64,000 bases of DNA from Amycolatopsis sp. NBC_00345 (GTDB taxonomy: Bacteria; Actinomycetota; Actinomycetes; Mycobacteriales; Pseudonocardiaceae): positions 8,804,001 to 8,868,000 of the forward strand of contig NZ_CP107995.1 in assembly GCF_036116635.1 (NCBI RefSeq). Reading direction: 5' to 3'. The translations under genes and the position numbers were made by a program. Each line of letters starts with the position of its first letter. Positions within the stretch are counted from its first letter, which is position 1. Below, one piece after another: positions 42,172 to 50,345 of this stretch. The notes beneath the pieces were generated by a model. The model saw nothing but the letters and a program-made list of their open reading frames with translations, was not told the DNA's origin and ran no database searches.

Positions 42172-43043
42172 CCGATCTTCTCCGCGGCCGGGATCACGTC
42201 CGTGGCGAACTTCTCGATCACGCCCAGGTCCGGCACGCCCGGCGCGGCGCCGATCGCGGCGTCGACGCCGAGGCCGTGCAGCCGCTCCAGCTCGCCGACC
42301 AGCTCACCGGCCTTCTCGCCCTTCGGGCCGACGTCCAGCACGTGGTAGACGGTCTTGGTGATCTCGTTGTAGTCGCGGCCCTCGTTCTCGCAGTGCTGCT
42401 TGAGCACGTCGAGCTTGTGCTCCAGCTCGGGCGAGTTGAAGAGGTTGCACGCGTCGCCGTACTTCGCGACGAAGCGGAGCGTCTTCTTCTCCCCGCCGCC
42501 GCCGACCATGATCGGCGGACGCGGCGACTGGAGCGCCTGCGGCACGTTCAGCAGCCGCTCTGCTTCGAAGTGCTTGCTCGTGAACGGCGCGTCGCCGTCG
42601 CCCCACATCTGCAGGATGTACTGGAGGTTCTCCTCCAGCAGTTCGAAGCGCTCCGCGGTGGGCGGGAACGGGAAGCCGAGGCCCTTCGACTCCTCCTCGT
42701 TCCAGCCGGCGCCGATGCCGAGGATCGCGCGGCCGCCGGAGAGCACGTCGAGCGTCGTGACGGCCTTCGCGAGCAGACCCGGGTGGCGGTAGAGCACACC
42801 GGTGATCACGGTGAGCAGCTTGGCGCGCTCGGTGTGCGCGGCCAGGAAGCCCAGCGTCGTGTAGGCCTCGAGCATGTCGTTTTCGGTCGGCCCGACATTG
42901 CGGATCTGGAAGAAGTGGTCCATCACGGCGAGGTACTCGAACCCGGCCTGATCGGCCGCGCGGGCCACGGCGGCGAGGTCGGCACCCAGCTTCGGGGCGC
43001 CGCCCGCCCAGGTGAAGTCAGGAATCTGCAGTCCAAGTTTCAT
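42168..43043 (-). CDS. LLM-class F420-dependent oxidoreductase (tandem paralogue)
   Basis: A 291-residue paralogue of the downstream gene, sharing almost identical blocks: DQAGFEYLAVMDHFFQIR, RHPGLLAKAVTTLDVLSGG, AILGIGAGWNEEES and PPIMVGGGGEKKTLRFVA. It is the first gene of the pair. The pair clearly arose by tandem duplication. Divergence is highest in the substrate-facing loop after the EKKTLR segment (PELEHKLDVLKQHCENEGRD and beyond). The start ATG 43043 is followed by the standard barrel opening KLGLQIPDFTW. Function beyond F420-dependent redox chemistry is not readable. Confidence 0.87.
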   Translation of the reverse strand: MKLGLQIPDFTWAGGAPKLGADLAAVARAADQAGFEYLAVMDHFFQIRNVGPTENDMLEAYTTLGFLAAHTERAKLLTVITGVLYRHPGLLAKAVTTLDVLSGGRAILGIGAGWNEEESKGLGFPFPPTAERFELLEENLQYILQMWGDGDAPFTSKHFEAERLLNVPQALQSPRPPIMVGGGGEKKTLRFVAKYGDACNLFNSPELEHKLDVLKQHCENEGRDYNEITKTVYHVLDVGPKGEKAGELVGELERLHGLGVDAAIGAAPGVPDLGVIEKFATDVIPAAEKIG

Positions 43044-43083
43044 GTCATCAACCGTATACCTGGAGTTACACCATCTGACCGAA

Positions 43084-44064
43084 TCAGAAATCGCGCACGA
43101 TGGAAACGGTGCCGTGTAAGGGATCCGTCACGTAGACGGCGCGCGAGCGCTGGTCCACCGCGACGTCTCCGGGGTTCACGCCGAGGTTCAGTTCACCGTT
43201 CAGCACGCCGGCTTTGCCGTCTACGCGCGACAACCCGTTCTGCCCGCCGTTGGTGTACACGGTTTCCGTGCCCTGGTACACGGTGACCGACGAGGCCTCG
43301 CTGCCCAGCAGGACGGTCTTGCTCTGCACCCGCGTCATTCCGTCCACAATGGACATGTTGTGGATCGCCGAGTTGGCCACGAACACCGTGCCGCTCGCCT
43401 CGTGCACGGCGACGCCGGTGGGGGACTGGCCGACGGCGGTGCTGCCGGTGAACTTCCCGGAGTCGAGGTCGAACACCTCGACCGAGTTCGTGCCGGGGCT
43501 GGTGCAGTAGGCGATCCGCCGCCCGGTGTCGAGCGCGATGCCGCCCAGGCCCGGCTTCGGCGCGGGCACGATCGTCTGCGTGGTGAGGCTGACCCCGTCG
43601 AGGATCGCGAGCGTGCCGGTGGCGCCGCTGACCGCGTAGACCTTGTTGGCCCGCGAGTCCACCGCCAGGCTGGACGCCCCGGCGCCCGCGCCGACGACGC
43701 TCACGGTCGCGTGGCTCTGCGCGTCGATCGCGAGGACGGTGCCGCCCGGCGGGTTGGCGACGTACACGCGGTTCGTGGCCGGGTCCACGGCGACGTCGCT
43801 GGGCGCGCCGCCCACCGGGATGGCGGCGATCAGCCGCGCACTGCCCGGGTCGAGCACGGCGACCGAGCCGGACGTCGCGTCCGTGACGTACACCAGCCCC
43901 GTGACCGGGTTCACCGCCACGGCCGAGGGCGCGCCCCCGACGTCGACCACCCGCACCTGCTCCGCCCACGCGGGCCTGGCCAGCACGGCCGTGGCCGCAC
44001 CCGCCGTGACCAGCGCGAACAGTCCACGCCGGGTCAGCCGCCCGGTCGATTCCGGACCCCGCAT
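43084..44064 (-). CDS. Tat-exported YVTN-family beta-propeller protein
   Basis: A 326-residue secreted protein. A twin-arginine signal peptide (RLTRRGLFALVTAGAATAVL, ending RPAWA) is followed by about seven blades, each with a V-x-V-G-x-x-P-x-x-V-AV-x-x-x-x-x-x-VYV pattern, for example VGGAPSAVAVNPVTGLVYVT and VGGAPSDVAVDPATNRVYVA. Such propellers are seen in surface-layer and quinohaem-like proteins; no catalytic residues are evident, so a binding role is the safest guess. ATG 44064 follows GGAGG at a good distance. The frame stays open upstream, but the Tat signal fixes this start. It is convergent with nothing and ends 40 bases before the LLM pair on the same strand. Confidence 0.83.
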   Translation of the reverse strand: MRGPESTGRLTRRGLFALVTAGAATAVLARPAWAEQVRVVDVGGAPSAVAVNPVTGLVYVTDATSGSVAVLDPGSARLIAAIPVGGAPSDVAVDPATNRVYVANPPGGTVLAIDAQSHATVSVVGAGAGASSLAVDSRANKVYAVSGATGTLAILDGVSLTTQTIVPAPKPGLGGIALDTGRRIAYCTSPGTNSVEVFDLDSGKFTGSTAVGQSPTGVAVHEASGTVFVANSAIHNMSIVDGMTRVQSKTVLLGSEASSVTVYQGTETVYTNGGQNGLSRVDGKAGVLNGELNLGVNPGDVAVDQRSRAVYVTDPLHGTVSIVRDF

Positions 44065-44209
44065 CGCCCACCTCCGCCGGAGGATGATCGGTTGGGATAG
44101 CGGCTCGACCCTAACCCGGGCGACGATCATGTGAAGGAACTTCGAGTCCCCCGATGGCGTTGTTTCCGGTGGGAAACCACCATTGATAGCGGACGGAGGC
44201 GAGACGCGC

Positions 44210-45073
44210 GTGCACAAGCACCAGAACGGGTTGAAGACGGCACTGCTGCTCGGCCTGCTGTCGGCGATCATCATCGTGATCAGCGGGTTCTTCGGCCGCG
44301 GCGCGCTGGTCATCGGCCTGCTGCTGGCGCTCGGCGTGAACGGCTTCGCCTACTTCAACTCCGACAAGATGGCTCTGCGCGCGATGCACGCGCGGCCCGT
44401 TTCGGAGGTCGAGCAGCCCGCGATGTACCGGATCGTGCGCGAGCTGGCGACGCACGCGCGCCAGCCGATGCCGGCGTTGTACATCAGCCCGACGGTCGCG
44501 CCGAACGCGTTCGCCACCGGCCGCAGCCCCCAGCACGCGGCCGTCTGCTGCACCACGGGCATCCTCGACCTGCTGGACGAGCGCGAGCTGCGCGCGGTGC
44601 TGGGCCACGAGCTGTCACACGTCTACAACCGCGACATCCTGATCTCCTGCGTCGCCGGCGCGCTGGCCGGCGTGATCACCGTGCTGGCGAACGTGGCGAT
44701 GTTCTTCGGCGGCTTCGGCGGCGGCAACAGCCGCGAGGGCAACCCCTTGGTCTCGCTCCTGCTGATCCTGGTGGGCCCCATCGCGGCGGCGGTGGTCAAG
44801 ATGGCCGTCAGCCGCTCCCGCGAGTACCAGGCGGACGCGTCGGGCGCCCAGCTGACCGGCGACCCGCTCGGCCTGGCGTCCGCGCTGCGCAAGCTGGAGC
44901 GCGGCACGCGCGCGGCCCCGCTGATGCCGGAGCCCGCGGTCGTCTCCCAGTCCCACCTGATGATCGCGAACCCGTTCCGCCCGGGCGAAGGCCTGTCGAA
45001 GCTGTTCTCCACCCACCCGCCGATCGAAGACCGGATCCGCCGGCTGGAGGAGATGGCGCGGGGCCGCTCGTGA
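44210..45073 (+). CDS. htpX: Zinc metalloprotease HtpX
   Basis: A 287-residue membrane protease of the M48 family, part of membrane protein quality control. Two N-terminal helices (LLLGLLSAIIIVISGFF, ALVIGLLLALGVNGFAYF) precede NAFATGRSPQHAAVC and the zinc motif LGHELSHVYNRDILI (about residue 130). Two further helices follow, then the third ligand in SRSREYQADASGAQL. The end HPPIEDRIRRLEEMA is typical. Start GTG 44210 follows GGAGGCGAG; a TTG at 44183 would add nine residues but lacks a site. It is divergent from the beta-propeller gene. The inverted repeat at 45094 follows its stop. Confidence 0.93.
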   Translation: MHKHQNGLKTALLLGLLSAIIIVISGFFGRGALVIGLLLALGVNGFAYFNSDKMALRAMHARPVSEVEQPAMYRIVRELATHARQPMPALYISPTVAPNAFATGRSPQHAAVCCTTGILDLLDERELRAVLGHELSHVYNRDILISCVAGALAGVITVLANVAMFFGGFGGGNSREGNPLVSLLLILVGPIAAAVVKMAVSRSREYQADASGAQLTGDPLGLASALRKLERGTRAAPLMPEPAVVSQSHLMIANPFRPGEGLSKLFSTHPPIEDRIRRLEEMARGRS

Positions 45074-45093
45074 GTCCGGCACTGCCGCCGAGT

Positions 45094-45144
45094 CCCTGAA
45101 GGCCACCATGAGGGCAGATCCGACCCTCATGGTGGCCTTCAGGG
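45094..45144. repeat. Palindromic repeat family B, copy 3, convergent terminator
   Basis: Two perfectly complementary 21-bp units, 45094-45114 and 45124-45144 (CCCTGAAGGCCACC at one end, GGTGGCCTTCAGGG at the other), with a nine-base loop. It lies between the convergent htpX and rmlA genes and fits a two-way terminator. Its units match those at 7444 and 17440, with CATGA in place of CTTCA in one arm. Confidence 0.93.
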
Positions 45145-45152
45145 CGCATCAG

Positions 45153-46034
45153 TCAGCCGAGGGCGCCCGCGGACCGCGCCACGGACATCACGTACTCGCC
45201 GTAACCGGACTTGGCCAGCTTCGTGCCCAGCGCGTAACACTCGTCCGGGCTGATGAACCCCATCCGGAGCGCGATCTCCTCCAGGCAGGCGATCCGCACG
45301 CCCGTCCGGTGCTCCAGCACCTGCACGAACTGCCCGGCCTCCAGCAGGGAGTCGTGCGTGCCCGTGTCGAGCCAGGCGAAGCCACGGCTCAGCTCGATCA
45401 GGTTCGCGCGATTCTGGCGCAGGTAAGTGAGGTTGACGTCGGTGATCTCGAGCTCGCCGCGCTTCGACGGCTTGAGGTTGCGCGAGATGTCGACGACCTC
45501 GTTGTCGTAGAAGTACAGCCCGGTGATCGCGTTGTTGGAGCGCGGCTTCTCGGGCTTCTCCTCAATGGACAGCAGGCGCCCGTTCTCGTCGACCTCGCCG
45601 ACGCCGTAGCGCTCGGGGTCCTTCACCTGGTAGCCGAACAGCACGCAGCCGTCGAGGTCGGTGGCCGCGCTCCCCAGCGTGGTGGAGAAGCCCTGGCCGT
45701 AGAAGATGTTGTCGCCGAGGACCAGCGCCACGGACTCGTCGCCGACGAAGTCCGCGCCGATCACGAACGCCTCCGCCAGCCCGTTGGGGCTGGGCTGCTC
45801 GGCGAACGAGAACGACAGCCCGTACTGGCTGCCGTCACCGAGCAGCCGGCGGAAGTTCGGCAGGTCGGACGGCGTCGAGATGATCAGGATCTCCCGGATC
45901 CCGGCCAGCATCAGCACCGAGATCGGGTAGTAGATCATCGGCTTGTCGTAGACCGGGAGCAGCTGCTTCGACACGGCCTGGGTGATCGGGTGCAGGCGCG
46001 TCCCGCTGCCCCCGGCCAGCACGATGCCCTTCAT
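45153..46034 (-). CDS. rmlA: Glucose-1-phosphate thymidylyltransferase
   Basis: A 293-residue enzyme joining dTTP and glucose-1-phosphate to give dTDP-glucose, the first step towards dTDP-rhamnose and other deoxy or amino sugars. It has GIVLAGGSGTRLHPITQ, KQLLPVYDKPMIYYPISVL, ALVLGDNIFYGQGF, EKPEKPRSNNAITGLYFYD and GFAWLDTGTHDSLLEA, all standard. ATG 46034. It stands alone: rmlB and rmlD are not in the window, and the nearest relative in the pathway is the RmlC-like gene 12 kb away. It probably feeds the polysaccharide locus as well as cell-wall rhamnose. Confidence 0.95.
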   Translation of the reverse strand: MKGIVLAGGSGTRLHPITQAVSKQLLPVYDKPMIYYPISVLMLAGIREILIISTPSDLPNFRRLLGDGSQYGLSFSFAEQPSPNGLAEAFVIGADFVGDESVALVLGDNIFYGQGFSTTLGSAATDLDGCVLFGYQVKDPERYGVGEVDENGRLLSIEEKPEKPRSNNAITGLYFYDNEVVDISRNLKPSKRGELEITDVNLTYLRQNRANLIELSRGFAWLDTGTHDSLLEAGQFVQVLEHRTGVRIACLEEIALRMGFISPDECYALGTKLAKSGYGEYVMSVARSAGALG

Positions 46035-46125
46035 TCCCGCTCCTCGCCTCGTCCGTATTTCACCGTACCGAGTGAGTGTGCCGTGACCCGCTCGAGCCTG
46101 GGCACAGGGGGCGCGAACAGCGGGT

Positions 46126-47277
46126 TCAGGGCATCGGGCCCTTGCCGAAGTACGCCTTGCAGCCGGAGTCGTACTGCGTGGCGACTTCCAGCACGCCCTT
46201 CCCGTCGTCCACCGGCAGCAGCGTGGACGAGTAGTTGGGGCAGAAGTTGTTGTAGATGCCGGTGATGAGGATGGGGGCGGGCGCCTCGTACCAGTTGCCC
46301 GCGCCGAGGTTGTCGTTCACCAGCAGGACCTGGCCGTTCTTCGCGGCCACCGGCGTGCCGCCCGCGTCGGTGTAGATCTGGCCGACCATCACCAGCCGCA
46401 CGCCGTGGGGGCCGCCGGGGAAGAGCGTGACCGTCTGGGCGTGCTGGAAGTAGTCGCCGTTCGCGGTGGTCACGCGGGTGCCCGGATCGGCCGGATCGCC
46501 CCAGTTCGCGCCGTCCGAGGAGATCTTGTAGTACGGGTCGCAGTAGCGGTCGCCGTAGTTGCAGATCTCGTAGCTGAACCAGTAGCGGCCGTCGGGCAGC
46601 CGCCGGACGATCGGCATGCCGGGGCGCACCCGGTCCGGCGGGATGGCCAGGGTGACCTGCTTGGTGCCCCAGTGGACGCCGTCGGTGGTCGCGACGCGGT
46701 TGATCACCTGCGCGTACTTCGGCGCCTGCGTTTCGTCGGCGTAGTTCACCCAGAGCGTGCCGCCCGCGTCGACGTTGAACTCCGGTTCCCAGATGCCGTC
46801 GTGGTTGTGTGAGCGGGCGGCCTCGGAGAGGAACGTCCAGGTGTGGCCGCCGTCGCGGCTCGCCCAGACCTTGATGCCGATGCGCCGCTGCGCGCCCGCG
46901 TCCTGGCGGTAGCTGGCGCCCCAGAGCAGCGTCCCGGGCCGGAGCGCGCCGACGCGCTGGGGCAGCTCGTAGAGCGTTCCGCAGCATTCGCCGAGCTTGC
47001 CGTCGGGGTCGCGGACCTCGCCGATCTTGTGGAAGCTCGCGCCCTCGTCGGTGCTCTCCATGATCGGCGTGAACTTGCCGCCGCCGTCCTCGCTGGTCAG
47101 CGCCGCGAGGATGTGGCCGCGGCCGAACGCCGAGTACTGCAGCCGCACCAGCCGCGGGTACGAGCCGAAGCCGTCCACCAGTGGCTGTTTGTCGACCACG
47201 GCGGACGCGGGCGTGAGGCTCGCGGCGACCACCACCAGCGAGGTGAGGAACGCGATCAAGGGGGTGGCACGGCGCAT
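46126..47277 (-). CDS. Secreted sialidase-like (BNR-repeat) beta-propeller protein
   Basis: A 383-residue protein. Residues 1-26 are a Sec signal peptide ending TPASA. The mature part resembles six-bladed sialidase-family propellers: Asp-box-like turns SEDGGGKFTP, STDEGASFHKIG, ASRDGGHTWTFL and SSDGANWGD recur. WEPEFNVDAGGTLWVNYADE and YWFSYEICNYGDRYCDPYYK may line an active site. No sialidase Arg triad can be assigned with confidence, so it may hydrolyse another exposed sugar or only bind glycan. Paired cysteines (GECCGTL, CNYGDRYC, FCPN) suggest disulfides. It is followed 90 bases on by rmlA on the same strand. Confidence 0.75.
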   Translation of the reverse strand: MRRATPLIAFLTSLVVVAASLTPASAVVDKQPLVDGFGSYPRLVRLQYSAFGRGHILAALTSEDGGGKFTPIMESTDEGASFHKIGEVRDPDGKLGECCGTLYELPQRVGALRPGTLLWGASYRQDAGAQRRIGIKVWASRDGGHTWTFLSEAARSHNHDGIWEPEFNVDAGGTLWVNYADETQAPKYAQVINRVATTDGVHWGTKQVTLAIPPDRVRPGMPIVRRLPDGRYWFSYEICNYGDRYCDPYYKISSDGANWGDPADPGTRVTTANGDYFQHAQTVTLFPGGPHGVRLVMVGQIYTDAGGTPVAAKNGQVLLVNDNLGAGNWYEAPAPILITGIYNNFCPNYSSTLLPVDDGKGVLEVATQYDSGCKAYFGKGPMP

Positions 47278-47487
47278 CCTGAACCTTTCTCACAACGGCG
47301 GCGCGATTACACCACGCACACGGCGGCGAATCGGGTCTCGCCGCCACGCCTCCGCAGGTCGGCGCCGGGATTCCACTCTTCCGAGGGGTTTGAGCGGCGC
47401 CACCGGGTGAGCGATTCGGTAACGCGCGGTCAAAGGGTGACGAAAGATCGCTTGAGGGCCGGTGCCTCGGCCCACGAGGGGAATTGA

Positions 47488-48180
47488 GTGATGACTGGTT
47501 TCGTCGGGCGCGTCGCGCTCGGGCTGACGGGCGCCCTGGCGGCGGCCGCGCTGGTGGGCTGCTCCGTCCAGCCGTCCGGCTGGGGCGTGATCATGGACCA
47601 GGCCCACGCGCCGGTGTCCGCGCCGTCGTCGTCGGCCCCGCCGCCGCGCCCGGTGGAGGCGCCGACGGAGACGCACCAGGGCAAGGGCAACGGCAGCATC
47701 ACGCTGACCTGGCCCGCGGAGGTGGCCGGCTATCTGACGTTCGACTGCCCGCACTGCTCGTCCAACGTCGTCGTCAACACCGACGGTGACGAGGGCCTGC
47801 TGATCAACGCCATCGGCAAGTACCACGGCACGGTGTGGTTCAACGTCTCCGACCGCGGCAAGCCGTCGCGCACCTTCACCGTGAGCGCGAACTCCTCGTG
47901 GACGGCCACGATCACCGACCACCGCGCCCTCCCGACCGCCGAGGCGGCCACCCCGTACGAGGGCAAGGGCGATGCCGTACTGAAGGTGCCCGCGGGCGTC
48001 ACCCACGGCACCTTCAAGACCGACTCGGACGGCCACTCCGCGGTCTGGGTCCAGGGCGGCGGCACGATGGACTTGGCGGTCAACCAGATCGGCGCGACGA
48101 CGGTGACCTTCGACGTTCCCGGTCCGACCCTGGTGGCGGTGGAGGCTTACGACGCGAAGTGGACTTTCACGGCGTCGTGA
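47488..48180 (+). CDS. Predicted lipoprotein of unknown function
   Basis: A 230-residue protein with a lipoprotein signal (GALAAAALVGC), then a Ser/Pro-rich linker and a small beta-rich domain. That domain may consist of two related halves: GKGNGSITLTWPAEVAGYLTF and YEGKGDAVLKVPAGVTHGTF begin alike and each continues into a V/W-x-N-rich strand (LLINAIGKYHGTVWFNV and LAVNQIGATTVTFDVP). A Cys pair (DCPHCSSN) follows. It looks like a duplicated beta-sandwich anchored outside the membrane. I do not recognise a family. Start GTG 47488 (or ATG 47491). The 210 bases upstream, divergent from the sialidase-like gene, hold both promoters. Confidence 0.65.
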   Translation: MMTGFVGRVALGLTGALAAAALVGCSVQPSGWGVIMDQAHAPVSAPSSSAPPPRPVEAPTETHQGKGNGSITLTWPAEVAGYLTFDCPHCSSNVVVNTDGDEGLLINAIGKYHGTVWFNVSDRGKPSRTFTVSANSSWTATITDHRALPTAEAATPYEGKGDAVLKVPAGVTHGTFKTDSDGHSAVWVQGGGTMDLAVNQIGATTVTFDVPGPTLVAVEAYDAKWTFTAS

Positions 48181-48195
48181 GGTCAGGCTTGGGTT

Positions 48196-48570
48196 TCACG
48201 CGTCGCGGACAACCGTGGCGTGAGCCGCGACGACCTTCCACCCGTTGTGCCCATCAGGAATCCAGGTCCGGGTGTACCGCATCCGCGCGGCCAACGGCTG
48301 CCCGTCGATGGTCGCTTCGAGCGTCCCGAGAAACCAGGTGACGCCAACGTGCGCGGTGGCGAACACCTGAAGCTCCTCTTCCTCGACCCGGCTCACCACC
48401 TGCCGCCCGCTCGCGTGCGCGCGCAGGTCGTCCTGCTTGGAGGAGAGGCTCCCGTCGGGCCCGGTGAACCGCATGGAGTCGTCGATCAGCTCACCCAGCA
48501 CCCCGACATCGGAGGCAAGCTGCGCGGCTTGCAGACGCCGCTCGGCCACGCGGAGGCTTTCTTCTGTCAT
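48196..48570 (-). CDS. NTF2-like (SnoaL/DUF4440) protein
   Basis: A 124-residue single-domain protein with the NTF2-like cone fold. It opens SLRVAERRLQAAQLASDVGVLGELIDDSMRF split between helix and first strand, then GPDGSLSSKQDDL, and ends RYTRTWIPDGHNGWKVVAAH, a classic DUF4440 ending. Members are small-molecule binders, isomerases or orphan domains; no catalytic set is clear. It converges with the lipoprotein gene, leaving 15 bases between stops. The 120 bases upstream up to the antitoxin gene hold nothing else I can support. Confidence 0.72.
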   Translation of the reverse strand: MTEESLRVAERRLQAAQLASDVGVLGELIDDSMRFTGPDGSLSSKQDDLRAHASGRQVVSRVEEEELQVFATAHVGVTWFLGTLEATIDGQPLAARMRYTRTWIPDGHNGWKVVAAHATVVRDA

Positions 48571-48693
48571 ATGCCCGACCCTCGCAGCCGGCCCCCGGTG
48601 GCGTCACGGGATTCCGCTCTCGGCGGACCTGCTGGAAGCGAACCCGTCGTCACCGGTACCGGATTTCCACCGGCCACCCTCGACCTCGTTCGC

Positions 48694-49146
48694 TCAGCCG
48701 TCTCCGTGCTTCACGGTGTGGATATCGCCCTCTGACATCGTGTTCTTCGTGCGTTGTACCAATTGCTCAAGGAGCCGTTGCGGCGCGACATTTTGCAACG
48801 TTTCGTCTGAAAGAAGTGGTCCGGCAATGGAAAGTTTTTCGATCGAGGCAATCAGGACCTCTTCGATGCCGGACACGCGCTCTTCGAGGCTGCTACTGGT
48901 AGCGGCATCGGCGGCCGGTTGCTGTGTAAGTGCGCTCTCGACGAGGCGTCGGATCCAAGCGGTCGGCTTGACTTTGTCCAACTCCGCGGCGCGCCGCACC
49001 TGATCCATCACTGACTTCGGAAGCCGGATGGAGGTGGAGATCATCGGATCTTCGACGACGTCAGTCTCCCACTGCCCTGCCGCCATCTCGTCGGCGAAAT
49101 CGTGCGATTCGGCGTACTGTGCCATCTCATTGATCTTGTTGGACAT
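48694..49146 (-). CDS. Ribbon-helix-helix antitoxin (BrnA/CopG-like)
   Basis: A 150-residue protein. The middle is a ribbon-helix-helix DNA-binding motif (ISTSIRLPKSVMDQVRRAAE, then KPTAWIRRLVESAL). It is preceded by an acidic N-terminus and followed by a longer C-terminal helix-rich tail (SLEERVSGIEEVLIASIEKL) that probably wraps the toxin or oligomerises. ATG 49146 lies six bases after the toxin remnant stop, with GAGG for translation inside the toxin end. It should repress the operon through the imperfect repeat upstream of the toxin. The gene is intact although its partner is broken, so it may survive as a regulator. Confidence 0.75.
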   Translation of the reverse strand: MSNKINEMAQYAESHDFADEMAAGQWETDVVEDPMISTSIRLPKSVMDQVRRAAELDKVKPTAWIRRLVESALTQQPAADAATSSSLEERVSGIEEVLIASIEKLSIAGPLLSDETLQNVAPQRLLEQLVQRTKNTMSEGDIHTVKHGDG

Positions 49147-49151
49147 CTGTT

Positions 49152-49345
49152 TCACCTCGCCCTTTTGCGGAAGTTGCGTCGTTCCTGATCTGACATGTCC
49201 CGTGCTGTGACCACGTACATGCGGCCATCGAGTGCTTCTGCCGGCACCACGAGCAAGTGTCGACGACCTGCTCAACCTCGTCCGGCACGATGCCGTGACG
49301 TGAGATGTGCTCCTCGTTGTCGTCTGTCCAACAGATCTCTCTCAC
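49152..49345 (-). pseudogene. BrnT-like toxin, internally deleted and frameshifted
   Basis: The first part reads VREICWTDDNEEHISRHGIV and PDEVEQVVD from GTG 49345. In a different frame the last part reads LLVVPAEALDGRMYVVTARD and MSDQERRNFRKRAR to TGA 49152. Both ends are typical of small BrnT-family ribonuclease toxins, but the middle strand segment is missing and the frames differ by one, with the junction near 49256-49262. The remnant is 194 bases, not a multiple of three. A complete protein would be about 85-90 residues. The toxin is therefore probably inactive. It sits upstream of and nearly touching the antitoxin, the usual order for this family. Confidence 0.7.
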
Positions 49346-49350
49346 GTTCG

Positions 49351-49373
49351 ATCGTAGCACGTTGTGGCACGAT
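49351..49373. promoter_or_regulatory. Imperfect inverted repeat before the toxin start
   Basis: ATCGT-AG-CAC...GTG-GC-ACGAT: 16 of 23 positions are symmetric. It ends six bases before the toxin GTG, where an autoregulatory operator of a ribbon-helix-helix antitoxin would be expected. No experimental support; the position is the main argument. Confidence 0.35.
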
Positions 49374-49459
49374 GTGTTCACTGAGAGGCTCTGCCGGTTG
49401 TACCGACGTCGCACCCACGGGCACCCGACAACGGATACCCGCAGGTCAACGTCCAACGA

Positions 49460-49951
49460 TCAGCGGTAGTTAGTGAACTGCAGCGCGATCTCGAAGTCCT
49501 CGCCCTTCAGCAGGGCGATCACGTCCTGCAGCTGGTCCTTCTTCTTGCCGGACACGCGCAGCTGGTCGCCCTGGATCTGGGCCTGGACGCCCTTCGGGCC
49601 TTCGTCGCGGATGAACTTCGCGATCTGCTTGGCCTTGTCGGAGGCGATGCCCTGGAGGATCTTGCCGCCGACCTTGTAGATCTTGCCCGACAGTGCGGGC
49701 TCGTCCGCCTCGAAGGCCTTCAGGGAGATGCCGCGTTTGATCAGCTTCTCCCGGAAGACCTCGATCGCCGCGAGCGCGCGCTCCTCGGTCTCCGATTCGA
49801 AGGTGACGGCCTCCTCGCCGGCCCAGCTGATGGTGGTGCCGGTGCCCCGGAAGTCGAACCGGGTGCCGAGTTCCTTGCTCGCCTGGTTCAGGGCGTTGTC
49901 CACCTCCTGGCGGTCGACCTTGCTCACCACGTCGAAAGACGGATCCGCCAC
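49460..49951 (-). CDS. yajQ: YajQ-family cyclic-di-GMP-binding protein
   Basis: A 163-residue protein of exact family length. It opens DPSFDVVSKVDRQEVDNAL, continues TRFDFRGTGTTISW and TFESETEERALAAIEVFREK, and ends DVIALLKGEDFEIALQFTNYR. YajQ proteins have two ferredoxin-like domains, bind nucleic acids, and in some bacteria act as c-di-GMP effectors. Its presence 7 kb from a membrane EAL protein in the same window is suggestive but not proof of a link. ATG 49951. It is divergent from the tRNA-Tyr gene with about 130 bases between. Confidence 0.92.
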   Translation of the reverse strand: MADPSFDVVSKVDRQEVDNALNQASKELGTRFDFRGTGTTISWAGEEAVTFESETEERALAAIEVFREKLIKRGISLKAFEADEPALSGKIYKVGGKILQGIASDKAKQIAKFIRDEGPKGVQAQIQGDQLRVSGKKKDQLQDVIALLKGEDFEIALQFTNYR

Positions 49952-50080
49952 GTGTCCTCACACCTCGTACTCGCTCGTCAGGGGCCACCAGCCTAGCCCC
50001 TGCCCCAGGCGCGGGTATCCCGGTTGACCCCCGCCGGGGCCGGTTGGGTATCCTTCTCCATGGCTGGTTCGTCCGGCCAT

Positions 50081-50162
50081 GGCGAGTTGCCCGAGCGGCC
50101 AAAGGGATCTGACTGTAAATCAGACGGCTCAGCCTTCGGGGGTTCGAATCCCTCACTCGCCA
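50081..50162 (+). tRNA. tRNA-Tyr (GUA)
   Basis: An 82-base tRNA. The acceptor stem GGCGAGT pairs with ACTCGCC and is followed by discriminator A; no CCA is encoded beyond CA. The anticodon stem TCTGA/TCAGA surrounds loop CTGTAAA with anticodon GTA at 50115-50117. The long variable arm (about 13 bases, ending CCTTCGG) is as expected for class II bacterial tRNA-Tyr. GGTTCGAATCC gives the T-arm. Confidence 0.95.
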
Positions 50163-50171
50163 CACCAGCGG

Positions 50172-50213
50172 GAAAGCCCCGGTGACCAGTACGAACAGGT
50201 CGCCGGGGCTTTC
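50172..50213 (+). terminator. Hairpin terminator after tRNA-Tyr
   Basis: Arms GAAAGCCCCGGTGACC and GGTCGCCGGGGCTTTC pair with one mismatch (G-U possible) around a ten-base loop, followed by TTG. It lies nine bases after the tRNA. Confidence 0.8.
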
Positions 50214-50345
50214 TTGTGCCGCCTGGAGGTGTCCGGGTGTTCCCGGACCGGATGGCCCTCCACGCCGTGTCTCATGTGGACAGTAAGAAGCCCCGTTCGC
50301 GTAGCGTGTGCCGCGGTCACGAAAGCCGCCCCGGAGGTTCACGAA

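Noticed and set aside
49127..49456. A complete 109-residue toxin
   Set aside because: The upstream about 37 residues lack a start context, and after the deletion junction the frame is wrong: its Cys/Trp/Gln-rich tail matches nothing, while the true tail is in the next frame.
50079..50345. N-terminal extension of the hydrolase-fold protein
   Set aside because: The frame would run through tRNA-Tyr and its terminator. ATG 50346 fits the family start.
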